DNA of 14,403 bases from Candidatus Dadabacteria bacterium (lineage in GTDB: Bacteria; Desulfobacterota_D; UBA1144; Nemesobacterales; JADFKM01): NCBI GenBank assembly GCA_022564935.1, contig JADFKM010000052.1:1-14403 (forward strand), written 5' to 3'. Both the position numbers and the translations under genes were made by a program. Below are positions 7,197-14,403 of this stretch, one piece after another. The notes beneath the pieces are model-generated. The model worked only from the letters and a program-made list of their open reading frames with translations, did no database searches and was not told the DNA's origin. The first letter of the stretch is position 1; every line of letters starts with the position of its first letter.

Positions 7197-8813
7197 TTAA
7201 TTTATATAAATCTTTAGACTGTCTCCTGCAACCAATTTATCGGAGCTCATTTTATTCCACCTCTTCAGCTCCGAAAGGGGTACTCTGTATTTTGCCGCTA
7301 TATTCCAAAGCGTATCGCCCCTTTTAACTATGTATTCAATTTCCTTTTTTGAGGAAGCAGCAGAGTGGTGGGACTTCTCAGCGGGTATGTACAAAACCTC
7401 GCCGATCTGGAGTCTCCTCGGGTTCTTCTTACCGTTGTGCTTCAATAAGCTCGTGACGCTAATATTGTGAGCTCGGGCTATGTCGTAAGGGTTATCGCCC
7501 TTTCTAACCACATATTTCTTACCGGACTTTAGCTTGCCGTTGCCCGAATTCTGAGATTTGTTCTTTTTACCTGCTCTGGAAGTGTTGTGCGCGCCGGCGT
7601 AGCTGCGTGGAATCTTTAGCACCTGCCCCGACCTTATCAAAGAACCCCTTATGCCGTTAGCGTCCCGTATAGAAGACACGCTTACATGAAAACGATGGGA
7701 GATCCCTATTAGCGTATCGCCCCGCTTAATCCTGTATGTAGCCCTCTGTACATTCTTTAGAGACGCAATTTCCTTTGATTTTTTTGACACTATATCCCCG
7801 TAACCAGGGGGCACATTGATCTCGAAATGCCCTCCCGGCGGAGTGGAGCCCGCTATCAAGCTCGGGTTTAGCTCCTGCAGGACGCGATAACTAAGGGAGA
7901 TTACCTTGGCTATATCCCTGAGACTCTTACGCGAGGGCACGGCTACTGTCTCCACAGGCTCCGGATCTTGATATTCGATGCCCGTGAACCCATATCTCTC
8001 GGGGTTCTTTGCTATAATCAGTGCCGCAATTAGCTTGGGCACGTAGTTCTTGGTTTCGCGGGGCAAGGCACTTCCACGGAGCTTCCAAAAATCAGAGGAG
8101 TTGGTCCTGCTCATAGCCCTCTGAACCCTTCTCTCTCCGGCATTGTAACCCGCGGCGGCCAGCTCCCAGTCCTGGAACATCTCATATAGGTCGCTTAGAT
8201 AATCGGCTGCGGCTACCGTGGATTTCACCGGATCCATCCTCTCATCAATCCAGTAATCAACCCTGAGTCCGTACCTCTCAGCCGTTGACCTCATAAACTG
8301 CCAAGGCCCTACGGCACCCCTCCTTGAGCGCGCCTTAATATTGAAACCGCTCTCTATCATCGCCAGGTAAACCAAGTCGGTGGGCAGGCCGCGTTTTCCA
8401 AGAATTTCCTTCATAGCCGGAATATATTTGCCCGACCTCGCAAGCCACTTGTTGAAAACCTTACGCCCGGGACCCTGGAAGTACACTAAGAACCTTTGAA
8501 CCCTGTCGTTTAAAACTACCGGCAGATCGTACTCGGTTTCCGGTATGCCGCCCGGCATATCAAAAAAAATCTTCTTTCTTAGATGGGTAAAATAGTAGTT
8601 AGTCCTCCACGTATCGCTTTCTGAGAGTTGTAAAAAGAAACTACTCGGCTCTTGCTCGGAACCGAAATCTGTATCTGCTGAATTTAGGGCTGAAAGGCCT
8701 TTTGTTTTTTTCGGATGGTCTGCCGAAGATTTAAGTCCGCAACCACTCTGAAGCAGGAGGAGAAAGGGGCACAGGAGCAGGAAGGCGAATTTCATTGGCC
8801 TTCTTTCTATCAT
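7197..8813 (-). CDS. MltD-like membrane-bound lytic murein transglycosylase with LysM repeats
   Basis: This is a lipoprotein transglycosylase that cleaves peptidoglycan between MurNAc and GlcNAc in the periplasm. The 538 residues open with a hydrophobic signal and lipobox LQSGC, giving lipidation at Cys25. The SLT domain covers about 140-260, with catalytic Glu154 in MIESGFN, the GAVGPWQFM motif (166-174) and AAAGYNAGERRVQ (219-231). Three LysM peptidoglycan-binding repeats follow at about 360-402, 434-477 and 494-538. A degenerate LysM-like segment lies at about 288-335, and a basic Ser/Lys/Gly linker at about 405-432. The layout is that of MltD. The start may be Met7 (8795), since AGAAGG precedes it and the signal then begins MKFAFLLLC. 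Neither site has ideal spacing. A membrane-protein gene lies 69 bp upstream and ogg2 36 bp downstream. Confidence 0.93.
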   Translation of the reverse strand: MIERRPMKFAFLLLCPFLLLLQSGCGLKSSADHPKKTKGLSALNSADTDFGSEQEPSSFFLQLSESDTWRTNYYFTHLRKKIFFDMPGGIPETEYDLPVVLNDRVQRFLVYFQGPGRKVFNKWLARSGKYIPAMKEILGKRGLPTDLVYLAMIESGFNIKARSRRGAVGPWQFMRSTAERYGLRVDYWIDERMDPVKSTVAAADYLSDLYEMFQDWELAAAGYNAGERRVQRAMSRTNSSDFWKLRGSALPRETKNYVPKLIAALIIAKNPERYGFTGIEYQDPEPVETVAVPSRKSLRDIAKVISLSYRVLQELNPSLIAGSTPPGGHFEINVPPGYGDIVSKKSKEIASLKNVQRATYRIKRGDTLIGISHRFHVSVSSIRDANGIRGSLIRSGQVLKIPRSYAGAHNTSRAGKKNKSQNSGNGKLKSGKKYVVRKGDNPYDIARAHNISVTSLLKHNGKKNPRRLQIGEVLYIPAEKSHHSAASSKKEIEYIVKRGDTLWNIAAKYRVPLSELKRWNKMSSDKLVAGDSLKIYIN

Positions 8814-8882
8814 AAATCCATATCAATGTCAATTTAAAGGAATTCGCACAGCGGCACAAAAAACCCGCAATTAAAATGTGAA

Positions 8883-9350
8883 TCAATGTATTGTGACGGT
8901 AGTACTCTGAGACAAATAGAGCTTGGGATAGTTAAAAATTAAACACACTATAGACAATCCGCTTAATGCGTACAAATCTACAGACGAGCCGTAAAGAAAG
9001 TATAGAAACAAAGCAAGCATTCCCACCAAATCGCACATTGCGAACGAAATGACATGTGCTGTCATCACCTTTGTCATGTAATTTTTAGCTGCACTCGAAT
9101 TATCCGAACTTATATTTCTGCCCGAAAGAATTTTTGACTTTATAGCCCTAGATAAAATGACGGCCGCAAAAGACAACAAATAAAACAGCATTTTCAGTGA
9201 TTTGTTCATCTCAGGTTCAATAGGTTTTAAGGCAAACTTCGCCACAACAACAGTAACCACCACAAACACAACAAAAGCAAACCAAATTACTGTGATGACC
9301 TTCTGATTCCGCTCGAATTCCGCTCCTACATCTTCAATACCTTCATTCAC
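8883..9350 (-). CDS. Small four-helix integral membrane protein of unknown function
   Basis: I do not recognise this 155-residue protein. Four probable membrane helices are visible at about 17-40 (WFAFVVFVVVTVVVAKFAL), 53-71 (LFYLLSFAAVILSRA), 96-119 (HVISFAMCDLVGMLALFLYF) and 125-146 (LYALSGLSIVCLIFNYPKLY). Short charged loops separate them and the N-terminus is acidic. There is no signal peptide and no catalytic motif. The start is GTG at 9350, and no other plausible in-frame start precedes the first helix. There is no ribosome binding site, but a near-consensus promoter (9358-9386) would begin transcription at or within a base or two of the GTG, so the mRNA may be leaderless. The gene heads the minus-strand group that continues with the transglycosylase and ogg2, and it is divergent from tamA. 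Confidence 0.75.
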   Translation of the reverse strand: MNEGIEDVGAEFERNQKVITVIWFAFVVFVVVTVVVAKFALKPIEPEMNKSLKMLFYLLSFAAVILSRAIKSKILSGRNISSDNSSAAKNYMTKVMTAHVISFAMCDLVGMLALFLYFLYGSSVDLYALSGLSIVCLIFNYPKLYLSQSTTVTIH

Positions 9351-9357
9351 GGCTTAA

Positions 9358-9386
9358 ATTATACAAATCTGCGAGAAAAATGTAAA
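9358..9386 (-). promoter_or_regulatory. Near-consensus sigma-70 promoter for the membrane-protein gene, predicted leaderless
   Basis: On the minus strand, TTTACA (9386-9381, five of six) is followed by a 17-nt spacer and a perfect TATAAT (9363-9358). Seven bases later comes the GTG start at 9350. Initiation 7-8 bases past the -10 puts the 5' end on or next to the start codon. Confidence 0.6.
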
Positions 9387-9471
9387 CTTTACCAATCCTA
9401 ACAAGCTAACTTAATCATTCAATAATTTACCGACCTTGAATACCGGCAACAAAAAACTTATATTTTCTCTT

Positions 9472-9484
9472 TCGCTATAAGCGA
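9472..9484. promoter_or_regulatory. Palindrome in the tamA upstream region (possible operator)
   Basis: TCGCT (9472-9476) and AGCGA (9480-9484) are perfect reverse complements around ATA. Two ATTAAT hexamers (9484-9489 and 9500-9505) follow. The element lies in the 176-bp AT-rich divergent region, 42 bp before the tamA ATG, where a regulator could act. The remainder of that region shows no clear -35/-10 pair for tamA. Confidence 0.3.
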
Positions 9485-9526
9485 TTAATCATAAATTCTA
9501 TTAATTACAAGCCAGCGAAAAACTGT

Positions 9527-11359
9527 ATGCAGAAAATCCGGACGCCTATACTATTTGTCCTATGCCTACTAGCCACTGCAGCGGCACCGTCCCTAGCCAC
9601 TTCAGACAATGAAACCGAACCCCCCAAAGAGTCGGTCGTAAGAATAACGAAGATAAAATTCAAAGGCGTAAAATCCATTCCAAAAGAAAAAATCAAAAAG
9701 AAGATAGCTACGGAGTTCCCATCAATTCTGTTCTGGGTAAAAAAACCAGAATTCGACGAAGAAATCCTCAAGGACGACATGATAAGGATCAAGCGTTTAT
9801 ACGCCAACAACGGCTTTTATAACTCAACCGCCGAATACAAGCTTAAACACAACGAGGAGCTAAATACCGTTGCCATCAAAATTTACGTAACCGAAGGCAA
9901 GCCGGTTTTATTGAAGCAGCTTAATCTATTTTTTACCCATGATTTAGACGAGTCAATCCTGAAGGATATTAAAAAGGCCATTCCCTTGAAGCTAAACAAA
10001 CGGTTCTCAACCGTTCTGTATCAGGAAACTAAGGCAGTCATAACATCCATACTTTCGAATAACGGCTATCCAAAAGGCAGTGTGGAGGGAGAAGCCCTTG
10101 TGAACAGGAAAGAAGGCTGGGCAAAAGCACGCTTCACAATCCAGCAGCGAGGTCTTTACAGGTTTGGGACAACGCAGGTCAGCGGCAACAAGAAAATCAA
10201 CAGTAAAGTCATATTGCGGGAAGTCGTGTACAAACAGGGCGAGTTGTATTCGGTCAAGGACCTCGAAACAACTCAAACGCGCATATTTGAGCTGGGCCTA
10301 GTAGGCCACGTGCTCATAGATACCAGCTTCGACGATAAAAATAAAATCGCAAATATACAAATTAATGTGACGGAGCGTAAATACTCCAGCATCAAGGTCG
10401 GGGTAGGATTCGGCACCGAGGACCTGTTCAGGGGGCAGATCCTCTGGGTGCAGCGAAACTTCCTGGGAGGGGGTAGAAGGATAGAGGTATCGGGAAAATT
10501 CTCAGCCCTAACACAAAGAGTTGAAAGCGAGTTCGTACAACCCTACGCCGTGGGCAGCGGCTCGGAGATGTACATGCGATTTATCTCCAAAAGGGACGAC
10601 TTGCCGAGCTTCACCGCCGAATCCCTGCTGGGAACAACCGGCTTGAGGAAAAAATTTAACACGGCTTACGAGACCTTCTTAAATTATAATATACAGTTCT
10701 CACGTCTCGTTGAAATCACCGACGCTACCGGGGAATTCATTAAAGACAGAAGGGTGCTGCTATCATTTTTCACCACGGGAGTCGAAAGAAACACCGCGGG
10801 AAACCTGCTCAACCCCAAACGCGGAACCGTAGCACAGCTCTTACTCGAATCATCAGCCTCAGGCATTGGGTCTGAAGAAAACTATATAAAAGGCACACTG
10901 AGATTGAAAGGGTATAGAAAACTGCTTGGAACCGTTATCGCTTCCAGACTCGCAATAGGGGTAATACAGCCCTACGGGTCCACAGATAGGCTTGATGTTC
11001 CGATTTTCGCCAGGTTTTTCGCCGGTGGAAGCACCAGCGTCAGAGGATTCGGCTTTCTCAGGCTGGGCCCTGTTGATGCAAACAACGAACCTGTAGGCGG
11101 CAACTCGCTGCTCGAAGGAAGCATAGAGAGTCGATTCCCCCTTTGGAGGGATTTCGGCATGGTTGTTTTCTTTGATTTCGGCAATGTATATACAAAACAA
11201 TGGGATTTTCAACTCAACGATATCAAATATTCTCCCGGAATCGGTCTCAGATACAACACTCTGATAGGCCCGATAAGGGCAGATTTGGGATACGCCATCA
11301 ACCCCCAACCGGGAACCAACCGTGTCCAGTTCTTCATAAGCATAGGACATGCGTTTTAA
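9527..11359 (+). CDS. tamA: Omp85-family outer membrane protein, TamA-like (POTRA domains plus beta-barrel)
   Basis: This is an outer-membrane assembly factor of the BamA/TamA superfamily. The 610 residues start with a Sec signal peptide (hydrophobic 8-20, probable cleavage after SLA at about residue 24). About three POTRA domains follow at 38-123 (VVRITKIKFKGVKSIP), 126-206 and 208-284 (YRFGTTQVSGNKKINSKVI). The C-terminal barrel spans about 285-610. It carries the Omp85 hallmark VRGF (505-508, in GGSTSVRGFGF), a late FFDFGNVY strand (548-555) and a terminal aromatic Phe610. Three POTRAs, a length near 600 and a TamB-like gene downstream favour TamA over BamA, which normally has five POTRAs. 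There is no Shine-Dalgarno sequence before the ATG. A 291-bp gap separates it from tamB, so the two may not share one transcript. Confidence 0.9.
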   Translation: MQKIRTPILFVLCLLATAAAPSLATSDNETEPPKESVVRITKIKFKGVKSIPKEKIKKKIATEFPSILFWVKKPEFDEEILKDDMIRIKRLYANNGFYNSTAEYKLKHNEELNTVAIKIYVTEGKPVLLKQLNLFFTHDLDESILKDIKKAIPLKLNKRFSTVLYQETKAVITSILSNNGYPKGSVEGEALVNRKEGWAKARFTIQQRGLYRFGTTQVSGNKKINSKVILREVVYKQGELYSVKDLETTQTRIFELGLVGHVLIDTSFDDKNKIANIQINVTERKYSSIKVGVGFGTEDLFRGQILWVQRNFLGGGRRIEVSGKFSALTQRVESEFVQPYAVGSGSEMYMRFISKRDDLPSFTAESLLGTTGLRKKFNTAYETFLNYNIQFSRLVEITDATGEFIKDRRVLLSFFTTGVERNTAGNLLNPKRGTVAQLLLESSASGIGSEENYIKGTLRLKGYRKLLGTVIASRLAIGVIQPYGSTDRLDVPIFARFFAGGSTSVRGFGFLRLGPVDANNEPVGGNSLLEGSIESRFPLWRDFGMVVFFDFGNVYTKQWDFQLNDIKYSPGIGLRYNTLIGPIRADLGYAINPQPGTNRVQFFISIGHAF

Positions 11360-11523
11360 CGACGAGATTTATGCCGTCAGCCATTCATTCTTTCAGTATT
11401 CATCGTAGTTATAATCAGCCCGTTTACGTCCTAACCCCATAAACATCTCCTTCTAAAACCCCCAAGGCCAATAGATTAAGCTCTCCCTCGCCGCTCGAAA
11501 ATAAATGCCCCCCCCCAATCCGC

Positions 11524-11544
11524 CCGGTCCGTCTGACTAACCGG
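11524..11544. repeat. Small GC-rich hairpin upstream of tamB
   Basis: CCGGT (11524-11528) and ACCGG (11540-11544) form a perfect 5-bp stem with an 11-nt loop, directly downstream of the C9 tract. An A-rich run follows on the plus strand rather than a T run, so it does not fit an intrinsic terminator for tamA. Confidence 0.35.
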
Positions 11545-11603
11545 AATAAAAAATTAAAATAAGGCCTGCGACAGACTGCTTTGGCAAATAATAGTAACGG
11601 TCA

Positions 11604-11632
11604 TCAACACAAACGCGGGTGTATGATATAAT
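11604..11632 (+). promoter_or_regulatory. Predicted promoter for tamB with a very short leader
   Basis: TCAACA (11604-11609, four of six to TTGACA), a 17-nt spacer and a perfect TATAAT (11627-11632) lie just before the tamB ATG at 11651. The predicted start near 11639 gives a leader of only about 12 nt. An ATAATT/AATTAT inverted repeat (11628-11633 and 11640-11645) straddles the -10 and the predicted start. Confidence 0.5.
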
Positions 11633-11650
11633 TAAAGACAATTATTAATT

Positions 11651-14403
11651 ATGAAATCAAAATTAATCAAAGCGCTCGGATTTCTATTTGCCCTCCTTCT
11701 ACTCATTCTCATTACGGTATCTGTATATACACAAACCAATTACTTCAGAAACTTTTTAAAGAAGGCCGTTGAAAAAACTGTATCAACGGCAACCAATCAG
11801 AAATTAAAGATAGGCAAACTGGAGGGGAATTTGCTGACCGGGATAACAATAAAAAATCTGACCCTCCTGGTGGAAGACGAGCCGTTTGTAGAAATCGACG
11901 AGGCCAAAGTAAAATACTCGCCCTTGATTTTCTTTGACTGGCCGTCGCTAATCAACCGGATTATCTCAATTCAGCACATCCAGCTAGGTACCGTAACCGT
12001 CACAATCTCAAAGGATGAAGACGGAATATGGAACTACGAGAAGCTGTCAAAAAAAAGGTATTTCAAAAAGAGGAAAAGCAGAACAAAAACACTGCCGTGG
12101 AGTTTTATTATTGACGGAGCGGAAGTAGAAAATGCCAACATCAGGATTATAGACAAGGGTAAGAAGAAAACCATCGAATTTGATTTAAACGACTTGGATT
12201 TCTCGGTCAATCTTATCGGGTTGAACAAAAAAATAGACCTTAAGCTTCACCGGGCTGACTTAAAAGTCGTGCCTTCGGGCGCCGTTTTCGAAGGGCTCCA
12301 AATCGAAGGCACCTACACCTCTACCATATCCTCTAAGGGCAAATCGCATAATTTTGCGATTAAAAACCTACTCGCGAACTACAAAGGGATGGCGATAAAT
12401 CTAAAGGGGAAAGTAAAAAGGTTTGTTGAAACGGAATTTCGCCTATCTGCCATAGTTTCGGGAATCGATGTAAGAAAAGGCGTTTTAAACCTGGAGATAA
12501 CACGAGCAAAAGGGAAATTCCTAAAATTCGCAGACCTGCGGGCAGACGTAAACCTCAAACTGTTGAGTTCCCGGGTGCTCGAGCAACCCGTAACGGGCGA
12601 AGTTAATAACATCAATGTAGACGGAACAAAGATCAAATTCAAAGACGGGCTAATACACCTATCTTCGGGCGACATTCTAATCAGTGGAAAAGCCGACCTC
12701 ACGCACCTGTTCAAAAAAAAGGGGAACAACAGTTTTGACGGGAAAATAAAAGTAGATAACTTACCGACCTCATTTATAAACCGGCTCGTTCCCAGAATGC
12801 CCGAGGGCGCAATTTCATCCGCCGACCTGGACGTCAGGGGCAAATGGAATACACTGACCGACTACAGCGTCGAGGTGAAAATAAACGACATTCTACACAT
12901 CGGGGATTTCGGCTCCGCCAAGTCCAGCGGAAATGTTAATTGGAGCAACTCACGCGTGAGCTTTGATACCATCACTAAAGCAACGAACATAAACCTTCCA
13001 AAGATATTAGACAACGACAAATACTCGAGCCTGCTGAACTCAAATTTAGCTTTAAACGGTATTGTTCCCCTTGGAGTCCCCGAAAAAGAATTCACCGTAA
13101 CCGTGCAAGGCAGTCTATCCCCTTCAAAGCTCCTCGATGAGTTGAGCATCGAAAGCGGGGATTATAACATATCCTACAAACCATCTGGATTTACCATAAA
13201 TTCTTTATCCTTGAGATCCGAGGAGTTCAATATCAATGCAGGGACCGGTCAAAACGATAAACTCAGTTTCAACCTCGACATTAAAGACCTTAAGGTGTTA
13301 AACGACTATTCACCTATCCATCCCATCACAGGCTCATTATCCGCATCGGGAACGATTAAGGGGCCCTTGAACCGGCCCCTTGTGGAGCTGAGGGCCGAAG
13401 CTTCAAAAATAAAATACAAATTTTTTAAGGCTAAAGACGTGAAAATCGCGGGAAAAGCCCTCATAGACTCTGGAAGCCCGAAATTCAACCTGAATGCGGA
13501 GTTTGAGAACATCAAATTATGGGGCCAAACATACAAAAGCCTTAAACTCACGGCAAAAACAAAATCCTCTTCATTAAACGGGCTCGTGTACATTGGAGAA
13601 GAAGGTAACTGGGATCATGAGCTTAAGTTCAAATTAACGGGACTTACAGATAAAAACAAGCATATCGAAATCGACAGGCTGAAAATAAATATCAACGGAC
13701 AATTGCTGCAAAACAGGGAAACCATAATTCTCGAACTCTCTCCCGAAAGGGTTATTGCAAAATCCATTGCCCTGTACTTTAAAGACAACTACATCCGCGC
13801 CGACGCCGACGTGGATTTCAACGGGCCGGTAGAAGCTCTAATAGAAATCAACAAACTCAACATGGGAGACCTCTCAGAAGCACTATCCTTTCGGAAAATT
13901 CAGTTCGGCGGTATAGCGACGGGGAAATTAAGTGTTAGCGGCAACTACAAAAACCCAACGATCGTCTCCAATCTCTCAATCCAAAGTCTCCTATTCAATG
14001 AGCTAAAGATCGAGGACGCAAACTTAAGGCTATTTTACTCGAAAAGAAAACTTAAACTTGACATCGATTTGAATGATAAACAAACCGGCGTGCTCAAAAT
14101 AAGAACGAGTGCAAATATAAACCTGGACATGAACAACATTAAGGACTCCCTAGAGGAAGCGACAATAAATTGCTCCGTTAAATCCAGCGGAATAAGCCTG
14201 AGCCCCCTTAGCATCCTCAACGATGAAATAAACGAGGTTGACGGAAAGGGCGTCATTGATTTGACGGCCAGCGGAAGGTTGCTGCGTCCAAAGCTTACAG
14301 GGGTGATATCGCTCAAGGAAGTTTCCATTCAACCCCGGTCCCTTCGAAACAGGTTAATCATAAAATCAGGGGAAATACAGCTGAAAGGGGAAAGGGGCTA
14401 CCT
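11651..14403 (+). CDS. tamB: TamB-like AsmA/DUF490-type translocation and assembly protein, 3' end beyond the window
   Basis: The frame is open from ATG 11651 to the right edge, giving 917 codons with no stop. Residues 6-26 form one N-terminal inner-membrane anchor (LLLLILITVSV). The rest is long, periplasmic-type and beta-rich, with alternating hydrophobic residues and repeated short sheets (for example KLKIGKLEGNLLTGITIKNL, and GSLSASGTIKGPLNRP, GKLSVSGNYKNPTIVS further on). The recurrent G-x-L-x-x-S/T-G-x-x-x-x-P pattern is typical of TamB/AsmA-like proteins, which form a hydrophobic groove bridging inner and outer membrane and are linked to phospholipid transport. The C-terminal DUF490 domain would lie outside the window. 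Position after a TamA-like Omp85 gene supports TamB over AsmA or YhdP. There is no Shine-Dalgarno sequence. The promoter at 11604-11632 suggests transcription separate from tamA. Confidence 0.85.
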   Translation, partial: MKSKLIKALGFLFALLLLILITVSVYTQTNYFRNFLKKAVEKTVSTATNQKLKIGKLEGNLLTGITIKNLTLLVEDEPFVEIDEAKVKYSPLIFFDWPSLINRIISIQHIQLGTVTVTISKDEDGIWNYEKLSKKRYFKKRKSRTKTLPWSFIIDGAEVENANIRIIDKGKKKTIEFDLNDLDFSVNLIGLNKKIDLKLHRADLKVVPSGAVFEGLQIEGTYTSTISSKGKSHNFAIKNLLANYKGMAINLKGKVKRFVETEFRLSAIVSGIDVRKGVLNLEITRAKGKFLKFADLRADVNLKLLSSRVLEQPVTGEVNNINVDGTKIKFKDGLIHLSSGDILISGKADLTHLFKKKGNNSFDGKIKVDNLPTSFINRLVPRMPEGAISSADLDVRGKWNTLTDYSVEVKINDILHIGDFGSAKSSGNVNWSNSRVSFDTITKATNINLPKILDNDKYSSLLNSNLALNGIVPLGVPEKEFTVTVQGSLSPSKLLDELSIESGDYNISYKPSGFTINSLSLRSEEFNINAGTGQNDKLSFNLDIKDLKVLNDYSPIHPITGSLSASGTIKGPLNRPLVELRAEASKIKYKFFKAKDVKIAGKALIDSGSPKFNLNAEFENIKLWGQTYKSLKLTAKTKSSSLNGLVYIGEEGNWDHELKFKLTGLTDKNKHIEIDRLKININGQLLQNRETIILELSPERVIAKSIALYFKDNYIRADADVDFNGPVEALIEINKLNMGDLSEALSFRKIQFGGIATGKLSVSGNYKNPTIVSNLSIQSLLFNELKIEDANLRLFYSKRKLKLDIDLNDKQTGVLKIRTSANINLDMNNIKDSLEEATINCSVKSSGISLSPLSILNDEINEVDGKGVIDLTASGRLLRPKLTGVISLKEVSIQPRSLRNRLIIKSGEIQLKGERGY

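Larger units (their letters stand above)
11360..11650. other. Intergenic region between tamA and tamB
   Basis: This 291-bp stretch has no convincing gene. It holds a weak GACG/CGTC dyad just after the tamA stop, a C9 homopolymer at 11508-11516, a 5-bp hairpin CCGGT/ACCGG at 11524-11544 followed by an A-rich tract, and a promoter-like sequence at 11604-11632 just before the tamB start. I see no strong terminator after tamA. Confidence 0.6.

Noticed and set aside
8850-8880. Possible terminator between the membrane-protein gene and the transglycosylase (GCGG...CCGC with six T)
   Set aside because: The T run lies inside the loop rather than after the stem, and the stem is only 4 bp. It does not fit an intrinsic terminator.
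10859-11350. 163-codon minus-strand frame over the tamA barrel
   Set aside because: It is antisense to well-conserved Omp85 barrel sequence including the VRGF motif, and it has no start signal of its own.
11200-11442. Plus-strand 80-codon frame at the tamA 3' end
   Set aside because: It mostly overlaps tamA in another frame. The translation shows no domain and there is no ribosome binding site.

Overview
The window looks like a stretch of chromosome from a Gram-negative (diderm) bacterium. It carries an outer-membrane Omp85/TamA-type protein followed by a TamB-like gene, a lipoprotein lytic transglycosylase with LysM repeats, NAD-dependent DNA ligase, and GatB for indirect aminoacylation. 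GC content is intermediate overall. The mix of an archaeal-type 8-oxoguanine glycosylase (Ogg2), GatB and an RpfG-like HD-GYP regulator would fit a deltaproteobacterial-type or similar deep-branching lineage, but the sequence alone does not settle taxonomy.

Layout from left to right. (1) The 3' end of ligA (+) converges on carA (-). (2) A 373-bp divergent intergenic region (1563-1935) holds promoter-like sequences for carA and for a REC/HD-GYP response regulator (+), plus a hairpin at the predicted start of the regulator's transcript. (3) A PlsC-type acyltransferase (+) converges tightly on gatB (-), 11 bp apart. (4) An AT-rich island (about 5430-6470) carries a TPR-protein gene split by an in-frame TAA. 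The island is bounded on both sides by inverted repeats. (5) A minus-strand group follows in transcription order: a small four-helix membrane protein, an MltD-like transglycosylase and Ogg2, running from 9350 down to 6495. (6) A plus-strand envelope-biogenesis pair closes the window: a TamA-like Omp85 protein, a 291-bp gap, and a TamB-like gene that runs off the right edge.

Functionally, the window combines housekeeping genes (DNA ligation and repair, carbamoyl phosphate supply, Glu/Asp-tRNA amidation, phosphatidic acid synthesis) with cell-envelope genes (murein lysis, outer-membrane assembly) and one c-di-GMP-type output regulator. No CRISPR array, insertion sequence, tRNA or rRNA is visible. 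I do not see a clearly new multi-gene system. The features most worth checking are the interrupted TPR gene in its flanked AT-rich island, a near-consensus promoter that would give a leaderless mRNA at 9350, and the separately promoted tamB gene with a very short leader and a C9 tract upstream.
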